Source: Histoplasma ohiense (lineage: Eukaryota; Ascomycota; Eurotiomycetes; Onygenales; Ajellomycetaceae). From it: a DNA stretch of 64,000 bases. The stretch is taken from the NCBI GenBank assembly GCA_017607445.1, contig JAEVHH010000004.1, positions 4,154,001 through 4,218,000 on the forward strand, in the 5' to 3' direction. The notes under the pieces are model-generated. The model was not told the origin of the DNA. It saw only the letters and a list, made by a program, of their open reading frames with translations, and searched no databases. The position numbers and the translations under genes are program-made. Positions 55,154 to 64,000 of the stretch are shown here, piece by piece; positions within the stretch are counted from its first letter, which is position 1; each line of letters begins with the position of its first letter.

Positions 55154-58100
55154 ACCAGCCTAGCAGATGATATACGAAAAGCAACGTCTCTTAGTTACCC
55201 ACGGTGTGTCACTCAATGCAAAATTTCCCACCGACAACTTATTTCCGCAATTTCAGCATCCGCTTCATAATCACCTTCAGTATCATGATAAATCACCAGA
55301 AGAATATCTGATTAACATGAACGTAAGGTCGAAGCGACGTTGCACGCCCATCCATTGGAGGCCCGCCTGGGAACGCTCTGCGTCTACCATGGATTGCTTC
55401 GTTTGTCTTCCTTCCGAAGCTGCGAACTGTCCTGCAAGTCGTAAAGAGGTGCAGTGAAAGCGAACAAAACCATCGATTCTACTTTAAGTTGAGTCAATTT
55501 TGTGGCGCCTGGCATTGTGGCGTTGGTGTCTCCCTGCAAATAATTTGGCGGCTATTGGGGGCTTTGGAGGTCTTAAATCTTTTCCTTCATATCCATATTC
55601 TGTTAGCTATCAACGCAACCTAAAATTATTCCTATATATCCGATAACCAAATTTGTGGCTATCAATACCATCGAAATGTAATATAGATTTGTTCATTGTG
55701 CAGTACTTCGTTGGCTTTACGCACACATTCTCTCACTTCGCTCTTTGGCTGTATTCTACATTCCAGGACCAGAAGCTATGCATGGGATGTAATTGTTCTG
55801 GCTGCTTCACATTTGCTCTTGATACTCACTGCTGTGGTAGTGCTTTAAACGTGCTTAGATCCGAGCACTCCACATCAATGTCGTATCTACTCGGCTGGCG
55901 GTTCTACATTCATGCATATCCTGCAGTTGATAATGCTGCAAATTCTTCCTGCTGCATTTCTTTCCATCTCCCGCGGCCCATGCATTTTTTTTATTCACAG
56001 AAGGCCCCCCGATATTCGCTATACGCAGCTTCATTGGTTGACAGTTCAACAAAAAGAAAACATCGAGAGAAGTTTCTCAGCCAGGAAATCCAGGACTAAT
56101 ATGGCTTTGATGTTGGAAACGCATATCAACGACTTATGCTCGAGGTTTGGCCCAAGCAATTCAGACACTCGAATAGGCATACACACATATTGGCCCCACA
56201 CAGTCGGGGGGAACAGTTTCCGGCATCCATGCGGATGCAAGTCTTCCTTCCACATTCAAAACCTTACAGGGCCTTCACGGCACCCGTAGTGGCGCCCATG
56301 TTCGGTTCCTCGTGCAAGGGGATCTCCCAACCGCTGAAGCCGCTGGCAGGTAGTTTTCACACCATTATGACGCGCCGCTCCTGAGCTCTTCCCCTCTTTT
56401 GGCAAATCTCTTTTTTCTTTTTTCTTTTTTCATTTTCATTTTCTGATTATTGCTTTTTTCTTATCTTTTCTTTTCTTTCTTTTTTTAACTTGAAAAAAGA
56501 AAACATAACGTGCATTAAATGTGATAGATCAGCTTCTGTCAAGCCCCTCACAAGGGCTGCTGCTGGCCTATCAAAATCAATTTCCAGGTCTGTTGTTTGA
56601 AGAGGGAACCTAGGCAGACAGTCCAGGGACTTGGAGCAGTATCAGAGTGACGTTTGAGCGGCCAGCTGATTAAAGAAGATCTAAGGATAACAATGCCTCA
56701 ATTTGGACCCCTCCCTGTCTCCATACCTCAGAATATAAAGCCAGCCATATCAATCTCAAGCAAAATAATAGCACTTCCAGGAAATTCCATGCGTCGACTA
56801 CTCAGCATGGCCTGGAAACCAGCAGAAGCAAGCCGATATTATGCAGTTGACAGTTTTTTTAGTCCTGTTGTCAGGATTCTTAGTGCCAACGAAATGCAAA
56901 ACTTGGATTTACTTCTATTCTTTTTCGGACCGCATTGCTACCCACCAAATAGCAGACTCGCTATGGTGTCACAGATGGGCGGATAGTAGCCAAAGGAGAC
57001 AATGATACAGAAAATTTGTGCATTCGACCGAAAAAGAAAGGAAAAAGGGAAAGGGAAAAAAAAAAATCAAACACGTAGTTAACGTTTTGGCCAGAGATAT
57101 TTGCTTTGCTTCAGCATACTCCAATAACGGCATGCTCAGCCTGCTTTGGTAAACGATGCATTTACCCGAACGTCATATTATCTGACCCAAGCTATACAGG
57201 CTGGGCCTGGCCGGATATTTCTAATGACTTATCTTTGAGATAGGTACAACTCACACGGCAGCAGATGCTAGTTTTCGACAGGCATTTGAGGCTCCAATAC
57301 CGAACTATTAGAAAGACGCCTGGCAGGGTTCGCCGATTTGGGAAGCAATCGCTTTCACATTTGAACAATTAACGGCAAGCAGAGCCCAGCGAATGTGAAT
57401 GGGGCTTTCAGAATAGAGCCCGGACAACGATCTATCCCTAGCTATGAGAACCTTGTGCGAAACTCCCTTCGGCTCTTGGTCTCATGCAATCTATTGCGGC
57501 ATTGTTTAAACTATGAGAAGTTATTCATCCAACTTCCCCAGCCACCACTGCTTCCGCAAAATACCACTCTGAAAACAGACATGTGCATCAAATCCCATCT
57601 TACGTGGCTGCTTGCCCGGCTGGCAAACAAAGGACAGAAAAGCAAAAGCCCTTCCGATCCATTTTCTACGGGAATGGAGCCTTCTGCATCTCTGGGTCTC
57701 TTTTGGCCGATAGATTATATTGGTATTTTTCTTGTTTCCTTCAATGCCAGGCAACTGAACATAGCGATGGAGTAACGCAACCGCGCAGAGATTCGATGAG
57801 GCAACCATGGCCCCGGATCAGCTCTCTGTATGGAACAGCGTTTCTTTTGCGATTTCGGAGAGCGGGTCGTCCTCCACGACCTTCCCTCCGAAGCGACTCT
57901 AAGGGAAAATAGGGTTTGGCAATCTTCGATATCATATTGATGGAAAATGGTTGGCTATAGTCTCAACTTGTAAGCCCACCCAGATGCACGAATAACCGTC
58001 TTTGTCTAAATATGAGGACGACTATAACGATCCCTATCCTAATTCAAGAGGGATCGTGTCGGCGTTCTAGATGTGGCGGCCGAAAGCAAACGATAAAAGA

Positions 58101-59323
58101 GCAAACGAGTGAATTTGTAGCTATGATATGACAAGATCAGCGCTTGCATGACTTTCCACGAGCATAGCCAGCAGTATTGGATGATAGAGCTGCCTTGCTT
58201 CTCTAGTCTCCTTCAGTAGTTATCAGATGAACCGGGTCTCATATGATTTCCCACTATATCTGCACGCTCCATCGACTCAGATCCTCCAGCCCGTGTTGAT
58301 TTTGGCGGTGCATACATACAGGCCCATCTGACATGGGGCTGGCATGTTCCATTGTAAAGTGAAGCCCACCCTTGCCTTCCGACCATACTCTTTGACATAT
58401 TCCCTCGGACGGGATGAGAATCACCATTCCCCTTTCTTTGCTTTCTTTTCTTGTCGATTCTCTCGCTATCGGAGTTTATATCCTGACATGTATTGTCTTA
58501 AGAGCAAGACATAGCAGGAATCCGAGCATCAAGTTACCCGGTTTTGTCCATGTAAACATATTCCTTATATAATAAGGAGCAGCGCTCATGACCCGGAAGC
58601 TGTGTCTGGGTGTTTATTCAGTACTATTAAACTATAATTATGAAACCCAAAAGCGGGTGCACCTCTGAAAGCGACAGATGAATCGTCCCATCAATCCACA
58701 GAAAAAAGAAGGTAAAACATGTGATGGCCTGTCATGCAGGATTTGAGGGCTGAGACCTCGCAGTTTCCTTGGGTCCTGATTGTCCATCTCTCAACCCAAT
58801 AATGGATCTTGAATGGCGCAGATCGACCAGCGGGACGAATAGGCAAGAATATTCTCCGACATAACCTACGTGCACGACATATCCCCGGCTGGAAAATCGC
58901 CAACAGGTTCAATATTTCGGCGCAACCTGCCCTTGTTTAATAATACGAGCTGCCCACGCTTTGATCATTCAAGGGTTACACAGAGAGCGGTTTACTCTCC
59001 GAGAAGCCCTTATCTGGACCTTCCTATTCATGCAATCCTCCGGTAAATCTGGAATAGGCGTTCGAGCCGCACCCTCTCAACTCGGAGACAACAACCCGAC
59101 CGGTTAAAAAAACGTGTGCAGTCCCGTTCCTCCCTTCTCCCAGATTGTAGGTCTTCGTTCCAGCCCAATCAAAATAGGCAGAAAATAACGGGAAAAGATG
59201 AACTAATGCACTGTGTGAATATTGACGGTTTGATATAAATGCGCACACTCTTCTGATAAACAACGTGTTGTCAACAGCCTCTCGAAGAGCAATGCCTTCA
59301 AGTTGAATTACACCAGCACTCCC
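55154..59323. promoter_or_regulatory. 4.2-kb region upstream of the velvet gene
   Basis: No gene could be supported on either strand. Frames of 60-148 codons lack motifs and splice partners. A long pyrimidine tract lies at 56395-56490. Such long empty upstream regions are common in front of developmental regulators in filamentous fungi, where promoters and leaders are extended. Confidence 0.5.
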
Positions 59324-60232
59324 ATGTCTACTTCTGTGCCTTCGGGCTTTGGGCATCTGTTGCACCCACAGCCACCACCGCCACCACCACCAAAAACAGA
59401 CTCAATCGCACCGTTTCGTTCGCGCCTCCGCTTGTTTGTGCGCCAACACCCCATTGCTGCTCGTGCCTGCGGATTCGGAGATAAATGTCGAAGGCCTATT
59501 GATCCTCTGCCGGTCATCCAACTTCTAATGACCGATTTCTCCCCCCAGTCCGAGGAAGATATGAGGCAACTCACAAACAAGCAGCATGTTGTCACCTGCC
59601 AACTACATCCGGTCAGTGAAGCATGCGGAGGGTATCCCGAGCACAGAATTCGGTCTCGAAGCAATGCTGGACGGCCTTTCGAAAAAAGAGGGATTGGACC
59701 CGTTAACGGAGAAGCTGGCAGCAACCTGACAAATAGGTATCGTGGCAGAATTTTGTCTGGAAGCACATGTGCGAGTCTATTCTCGGTCGACCAAGACCCC
59801 GATCCAGCTCATGCACCTCCCCACCCACGCTCAGCAGCGAGCCGAGAGAAAGGTCCAGGTACCACTCTTATGCGGCCTCCAGGATTTTCATCGCCTTCAG
59901 ATGCTCCACGATATATTCCTGCAGCTTTTTTCATTTTCGCCGACCTCTGCGTCCGCTCGGCTGGTTGGTATCAGCTGCGGTTTCAGCTAGTGGATGTCCA
60001 AGAAACCGAGAAATTGGGAAGCACCCCATGCCTTGATGAGGTCTGGTCTCAGCCCTTTCGGGTTTTTGCGGCGAAGGATTTTCCTGGCATGCGACCAGCG
60101 CCTTATTTGACAACAAAACTAAAAGACTTGGGAGCGGTTGGTATCAAGACGCGGGAGAAAGAGCGGGGTTTGCGACAGAAGAAAGTCATACAGAGAGGTG
60201 GTGGGGACGGTAACGGTCCTGAAGACGGTTGA
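59324..60232 (+). CDS. Velvet-domain regulator (VelC-like)
   Basis: A 302-residue protein of the velvet family, fungal transcription factors with an NF-kB-like DNA-binding fold that link light and development to sporulation and secondary metabolism. A short poly-Pro leader is followed by LRLFVRQHPIAARACGFGDK and RRPIDPLPVIQLLM, the start of the domain. After a low-complexity segment of about 90 residues it resumes with AAFFIFADLCVRSAGWYQLRF, then FRVFAAKDFPGM. The AKDFPGM stretch resembles VelC more than VosA, VelB or VeA. The segment between HVVTCQLHPVSEACGG and AAFFIFADL is longer than I expect. The first ATG in frame is at 59324; an upstream exon cannot be excluded. Confidence 0.85.
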   Translation: MSTSVPSGFGHLLHPQPPPPPPPKTDSIAPFRSRLRLFVRQHPIAARACGFGDKCRRPIDPLPVIQLLMTDFSPQSEEDMRQLTNKQHVVTCQLHPVSEACGGYPEHRIRSRSNAGRPFEKRGIGPVNGEAGSNLTNRYRGRILSGSTCASLFSVDQDPDPAHAPPHPRSAASREKGPGTTLMRPPGFSSPSDAPRYIPAAFFIFADLCVRSAGWYQLRFQLVDVQETEKLGSTPCLDEVWSQPFRVFAAKDFPGMRPAPYLTTKLKDLGAVGIKTREKERGLRQKKVIQRGGGDGNGPEDG

Positions 60233-60643
60233 GTGATCTACCCAGCAGCATATCGATGCACCCGGAACTGTAACAGCTTGACTGTGGCTGCGAAACATAA
60301 TTTTCGGAGTGGTACAAACAGATGAAATACGGGGGGGAAAGGAAAAGAATATGATACCTCTATCAATATGCTTGAAGATCTTCCTTTTTTCTTCCAACTC
60401 TTTAGGAAGACTTCGTTTCAGTAATTTCGGCAGCGGGGAAAGATGGGATCCCGCATATGAGCATACATGCAGAAGGCCATAATTTTACAGATGGGCAATG
60501 GCCATTCTGTTGCTCTGAAGTGTGGACGGTTGTGTTTGCTTTTAAATTGTATTTCGAACTCGTTCGGTTCCCCAAACCATAATTAGTAAAGTGTAGCGCA
60601 TGTAATTGCAGGAGACAGAAAGCCAAGCGATAATCGCACTTCC
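60233..60643. other. Convergent intergenic region, velvet / Sel1-like
   Basis: About 410 bp between two 3' ends with no coding signal. Confidence 0.55.
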
Positions 60644-62060
60644 TCAATCAAACTGTGCAAACTGCTTCATGAAGATCTCTCGTTCTCGTTCAATGTTCAA
60701 TTCGAAAGACTTCCCCAAATAGATATGTCGTATATCTTTCGCCTTGGACGCGGACTTTTCGTCATCTTCTGCAATCTTTAAATACCGTAATCCTTTGTGA
60801 GCGTTTCCTTCCTCACGTAAGAGACAGGCCATGATAAGTGCAGATGGACCCCAGCCACCCGTACTAGCAATTTCGAACCAATCAATGGCTTTTTGGCGAA
60901 GTTCGCTGTTCGTGTATTGTCCCGAAACCAGATCTTTAGGTGAGGCATCCTGGCCCCTTGACGATGTAAATGACTTATCCCGACCTTTCCCAGAATAGTG
61001 CAACTCCAGGTAAAAACTTCCTAGGTCATGACACGCTTCAGCGTTGCAGTCCATAGCGGCTTTTGTCATATATTCTTCATATTTATCCAGTTGGCCCTCG
61101 TTACCAACAATCTTTGCAAGATACTGGAAGGCGACAGGATGGTCGAGTAGGAACGCTCCTGCTTCCACGGCCGCCCGACTACCTTCGCTATCTCCTTGAG
61201 AACTTTTCACAGCTGCATACATCTCCCAGGCTTGAGGGATACCAAGGACACTGTATGGGTCTTCATCAGTTTCGCCGGCATGTGTCTGATGCGGTATTGA
61301 GATCTCCATAGCTTTTTTCCAAAGAGTAAGCGCCTCCTCCGTGCGACGATATCGCTCATGTAAAATGCGTCCATAGAGCACCATTGCATCAAGAAGATGT
61401 CTTTGCGCAAATTCTTCTAGGTAGGCGATCAAAATGGTTCTTTTTAGAGGGGCGCCCGATGTGAATTGCTGGTTAATAATGTAGATAACGGCGAATGGCT
61501 CCTTTGACTCTGCTAGTCTATATAACAACCAATTTGCTACGGCTCGGTAATCTGGATGTCGCGAAAGGATAAAAGCAAGTCTAGATAACATGCCCCCATC
61601 TATGTGACGGTTAGTAAGAGCTTGACTGAGAGTGAACACCTCATCAGTGAGGAGATCACTGTCACTTTCTTAGGAATGGGTAATGGTATTCACCTCTACT
61701 TTGATCAAATATATCACTCCCATGCATTGTATTACACGTTACTGCGAGTCTTATGAGCGTTCCAGCCAGACTTACAGCCGCATCTATAGAGGATCCCAGT
61801 AAGATGCTTGAGAGGGCGGATTCGAATAGAGGACGAGGGATATTAGCAACCAATGCTTCCGCTTCATCTGAACTCAAGCGGATAGAGCCAAAAGCCGACT
61901 GATATCGAGATTCTCTCCTGCGATCGCTCATTGCTTTCCAGGTCGAAGGTGCCCTGGCGGCAGTGTGGGGAGCCGAGAAATGATATTGTTTTGCGGGAGG
62001 TCTTGAGGAATGGAATGTGAACCACAGAGGCCGTAGCCTCACACATCGTACAGTGAACAT
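60644..62060 (-). CDS. Sel1/TPR-like repeat protein, probably mitochondrial
   Basis: Two exons (62060-61738 and 61658-60644, intron 79 nt with GTGTAA donor and ACAG acceptor) encode about 445 residues. The N-terminus MFTVRCVRLRPLWFTFHSSR is a strong mitochondrial presequence. The C-terminal half has repeats of the Sel1/TPR type, such as EALTLWKKAMEIS, DKYEEYMTKAAMDCNAEACHDLGSFY and QKAIDWFEIASTGGWGPSALIMACL. Proteins with such repeats act as assembly scaffolds. The donor is uncertain: GTGATA at about 61710 with acceptor at 61670 also keeps frame but gives a 49-nt intron. I cannot name the gene. Confidence 0.75.
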
Positions 62061-62671
62061 TGCCTCTGGGTTAAATAAAGGCGAGGACGATCTAAGGGAC
62101 GGCAAACGAAAGGTGCTCTTTATCCCGAGGTCAAATAATGCTCAATCCTCACTAAAACGTGAAGCGTCAAAAAAAAAAAAAAAAGAAAAAGAAAATCGAG
62201 GTTGAAACGAGCGGTTGCACGTTTAGTAAGCAGGTGCACATCGCTATAGTTAGTTATTTGGAATTTTCCATTCAATTGATGTTTAAATATTCAATATGCG
62301 GGTCTATCCTAGTTCCTGCAAAATAATGCTTGACATGACTTAATGTTGCTCAAGTGAAGAAAAAAGTTTTCTTCACAGACATCGGTCAACCCTGGACCTC
62401 CGCCTAGCCAAGAAAGCCGCATAGTAGTTGACGATGAACTGGTCTGATCAACCATAGACAGAAAATTGTCGAAAACAGAATAACGAGAAATATCTCATAA
62501 CCAAAGTAATGATGTATAATACATTTCCCCCACGTTCCTATACATACAGAACTACCAACCAGAGCATCCACTGTTCTGCATCCACAGTCGTCCAATGTAA
62601 TGTTCTATTCCCATTCCGCTTAAACTCCAGGAAATAGAAGAGGGAGAAAAAGAAATTGAGAAAAAGCTGAA
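62061..62671. other. Intergenic region, Sel1-like / MRPL12
   Basis: About 610 bp between two minus-strand genes, with a run of 15 A near 62169. Upstream of Sel1-like and downstream of MRPL12. No gene seen. Confidence 0.55.
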
Positions 62672-63470
62672 TCATTCCATGACAACCTTAGCCCCTAGGT
62701 CCTTCATAGTCTTGACAATCTTTTCGGCCTCTTCCTTAGGTACAGATTCCTTCATCACTTTCGGGGCACCCTCCACAAATTTCTTGCTGTCAACCAAGCT
62801 CAAGCTGAGAAGTGATTTAATCTCCTTGATGACCTTGGGTTTCGAGGCAGCGTCGAACGACTCCAATTTCAAATTAAACAATGTTTTCTCCTGAGCGGCA
62901 GGGGCAGCCTCCTCTTCTTCCACGGCGGCAGCTGGGGCACCGCCACCAGTCGCTGGACCGGCTGCGAAACCGCCAATGGGTAGATCAGGAATGTTAAGAC
63001 GAGACTTGATACCGGAGAATCGGAGGTTAGCTACAGCACTGCCAACAGACTTCATTGAAAGAATCTCATCAAGAACGAGCCAATGTGCGTGTACATGACA
63101 TAACTGTTAAAGCCTTTATTTCCAAATATGTCTACACATGGGCAAAGAAATGGGGAATAAAAGGAAAACAAAACATCAATGAACATTCAAGGGGAAATAA
63201 AAGCATCAATTATCCAACCTTCAAGCTCGAAACCAAATCAGCAGTTTCCAACAGTGTCAATTGACTTATTTGGTCCACAATCTGTGTGATTTTAGGGTTT
63301 GTAGGAGCCGCCGTCGGCGCCTCGGTGGACTGCCATCGCCTTGTTCCGACCGCAGCTGGGGTTGATCGTTTGCATTGGGGAAAGCATGTAGACGGGGAGA
63401 AACGGAGAGACGGGGACTGGCGAAGGAGGGTGCGACAGGATCGAGCTGCCGCCTGTGAAGGAATTGACAT
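62672..63470 (-). CDS. Mitochondrial large-subunit ribosomal protein L7/L12
   Basis: Two exons (63470-63219 and 63004-62672, intron 214 nt) encode 194 residues. This is the stalk protein of the mitochondrial large ribosomal subunit (yeast Mnp1), which recruits and stimulates translation factors. The N-terminus MSIPSQAAARSCRTLLRQSP is a presequence. The dimerisation segment KITQIVDQISQLTLLETADLVSSLK is split from SRLNIPDLPIGGFAAG by the intron. A Gly/Ala/Glu hinge leads to the C-terminal domain with EKTLFNLKLESFDAASKPKV and ending GAKVVME. The donor GTTGGA is weak, but a CTAAC branch site lies about 20 nt before the AAG acceptor and the protein join is as expected. Confidence 0.92.
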
Positions 63471-63880
63471 GGCTGACGAGGCGCAAGATATATGACAGGA
63501 ACAGCTTGTATCACAAAGAGGACAGCGGAAGGGCCCGCGGAGGAATATGTCGAGGGAATTGAGCTGATGTGGCGCCTGTGGTGCTGCTGGTTCTTTTTGC
63601 TGCCGTCAAGCAATGCTTGAATTTCGGTGATGGAAGTTTGAAAATTCCCATGTCTGAAGAGCACGTGAGCGTAACTTTACAGACTATTACCGTGAATTCG
63701 TTGTTATGATACATTATCCGATAGGTTCTTCCGAATCCGATATATCCACCTTTTTTTGGACAACAAATGGCAATCTTCATCTTGCGGGACTCCTCACCAC
63801 GGAACAACAGAAACGAATATCAACGGTCTCACTCAAAGTGGAGGGAAAGGGAGCAACTTTCCCCTTTTCAACCAGCTCAT
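63471..63880. promoter_or_regulatory. Divergent promoter, MRPL12 / partial gene
   Basis: 410 bp between two starts on opposite strands. The ORFs inside it are short and unconvincing. Confidence 0.5.
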
Positions 63881-64000
63881 ATGGATCTATACTTCTCTGT
63901 CGTGGAGAAACGGCTTGCCACTTCTATCGCATTCGTCTGGGTCTTCTATCGTTTCGGCATGGCGGTGGTCAAACTTCTCCGCAAATATCTCAATCGGTCA
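63881..64000 (+). CDS. Start of an unidentified gene, cut by the window end
   Basis: From ATG at 63881 the frame is open for 40 codons to the end of the window. It begins MDLYFSVVEKRLATSIAF and has a hydrophobic segment followed by a basic patch KLLRKYLNRS, as in a membrane-anchored protein. I do not recognise the family. An open frame of this length could occur by chance, but its placement after a divergent promoter supports a gene. Confidence 0.5.
   Translation, partial: MDLYFSVVEKRLATSIAFVWVFYRFGMAVVKLLRKYLNRS

Noticed and set aside
59308..59766. 152-codon minus-strand frame opposite the velvet gene
   Set aside because: Antisense shadow; its poly-Gly run mirrors the poly-Pro codons.

Overview
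The window is nuclear DNA of a filamentous ascomycete. Genes carry short GT-AG introns (about 50-260 nt), proteins match Eurotiomycete families, and intergenic DNA is rich in pyrimidine tracts, poly(A/T) runs and microsatellites. The MDM34, velvet and CDC37 proteins look most like Onygenales (the group of Histoplasma and Blastomyces); that placement is inference from recalled family resemblance. I saw no rRNA, tRNA, CRISPR array or intact transposon.

Layout. 1-4.4 kb: gene-free, with simple repeats. 4.4-17.5 kb: acyltransferase-3 membrane protein (-), GT71 alpha-mannosyltransferase (+), CDC37 co-chaperone (-), MDL1-like mitochondrial ABC exporter (+), equilibrative nucleoside transporter (-). 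19-26 kb: a C2H2 plus fungal_trans transcription factor (-) and haspin kinase (-). 26.4-28.7 kb: two neighbouring nucleotidyltransferase-like genes, both broken. 29-34.6 kb: MDM34 of ERMES (+) and a CCDC47/DUF1682 ER protein (+). 35.5-40.9 kb: a five-exon cytochrome c oxidase subunit VIIa-like gene (-), a PPR-like mitochondrial protein (+) and a four-exon UPF0045/ECM15 gene (-). 45-55.2 kb: IPK1 (+), nitroreductase (+), YAF9 (-), COQ11-like SDR (+), SYF2 (-) and a 668-residue orphan (+). 55-64 kb: a long empty region, a velvet regulator (+), a Sel1/TPR-like protein (-), mitochondrial ribosomal protein L7/L12 (-) and the start of one further gene.

There is no operon or biosynthetic cluster. 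The genes are a housekeeping mosaic, but about eight of some 24 loci are mitochondrial (ABC exporter, ERMES, COX, PPR, COQ11, 668-aa orphan, Sel1-like, MRPL12). Several pairs diverge from 300-420 bp shared promoters (YAF9/COQ11, SYF2/orphan, COX7a/PPR, MRPL12/partial gene). COX7a, ECM15, several first exons and several terminal exons are too short to appear as long open frames; I rebuilt them from splice sites and conserved protein signatures.

Most worth a second look: the pair of decayed nucleotidyltransferase-like genes; a seven-copy CGATAA (GATA-factor) array; three 10-bp-phased GTAAATA (forkhead-type) sites upstream of haspin; and the isolated velvet gene behind about 4 kb of empty DNA. 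I did not find a convincing wholly new multi-gene system.
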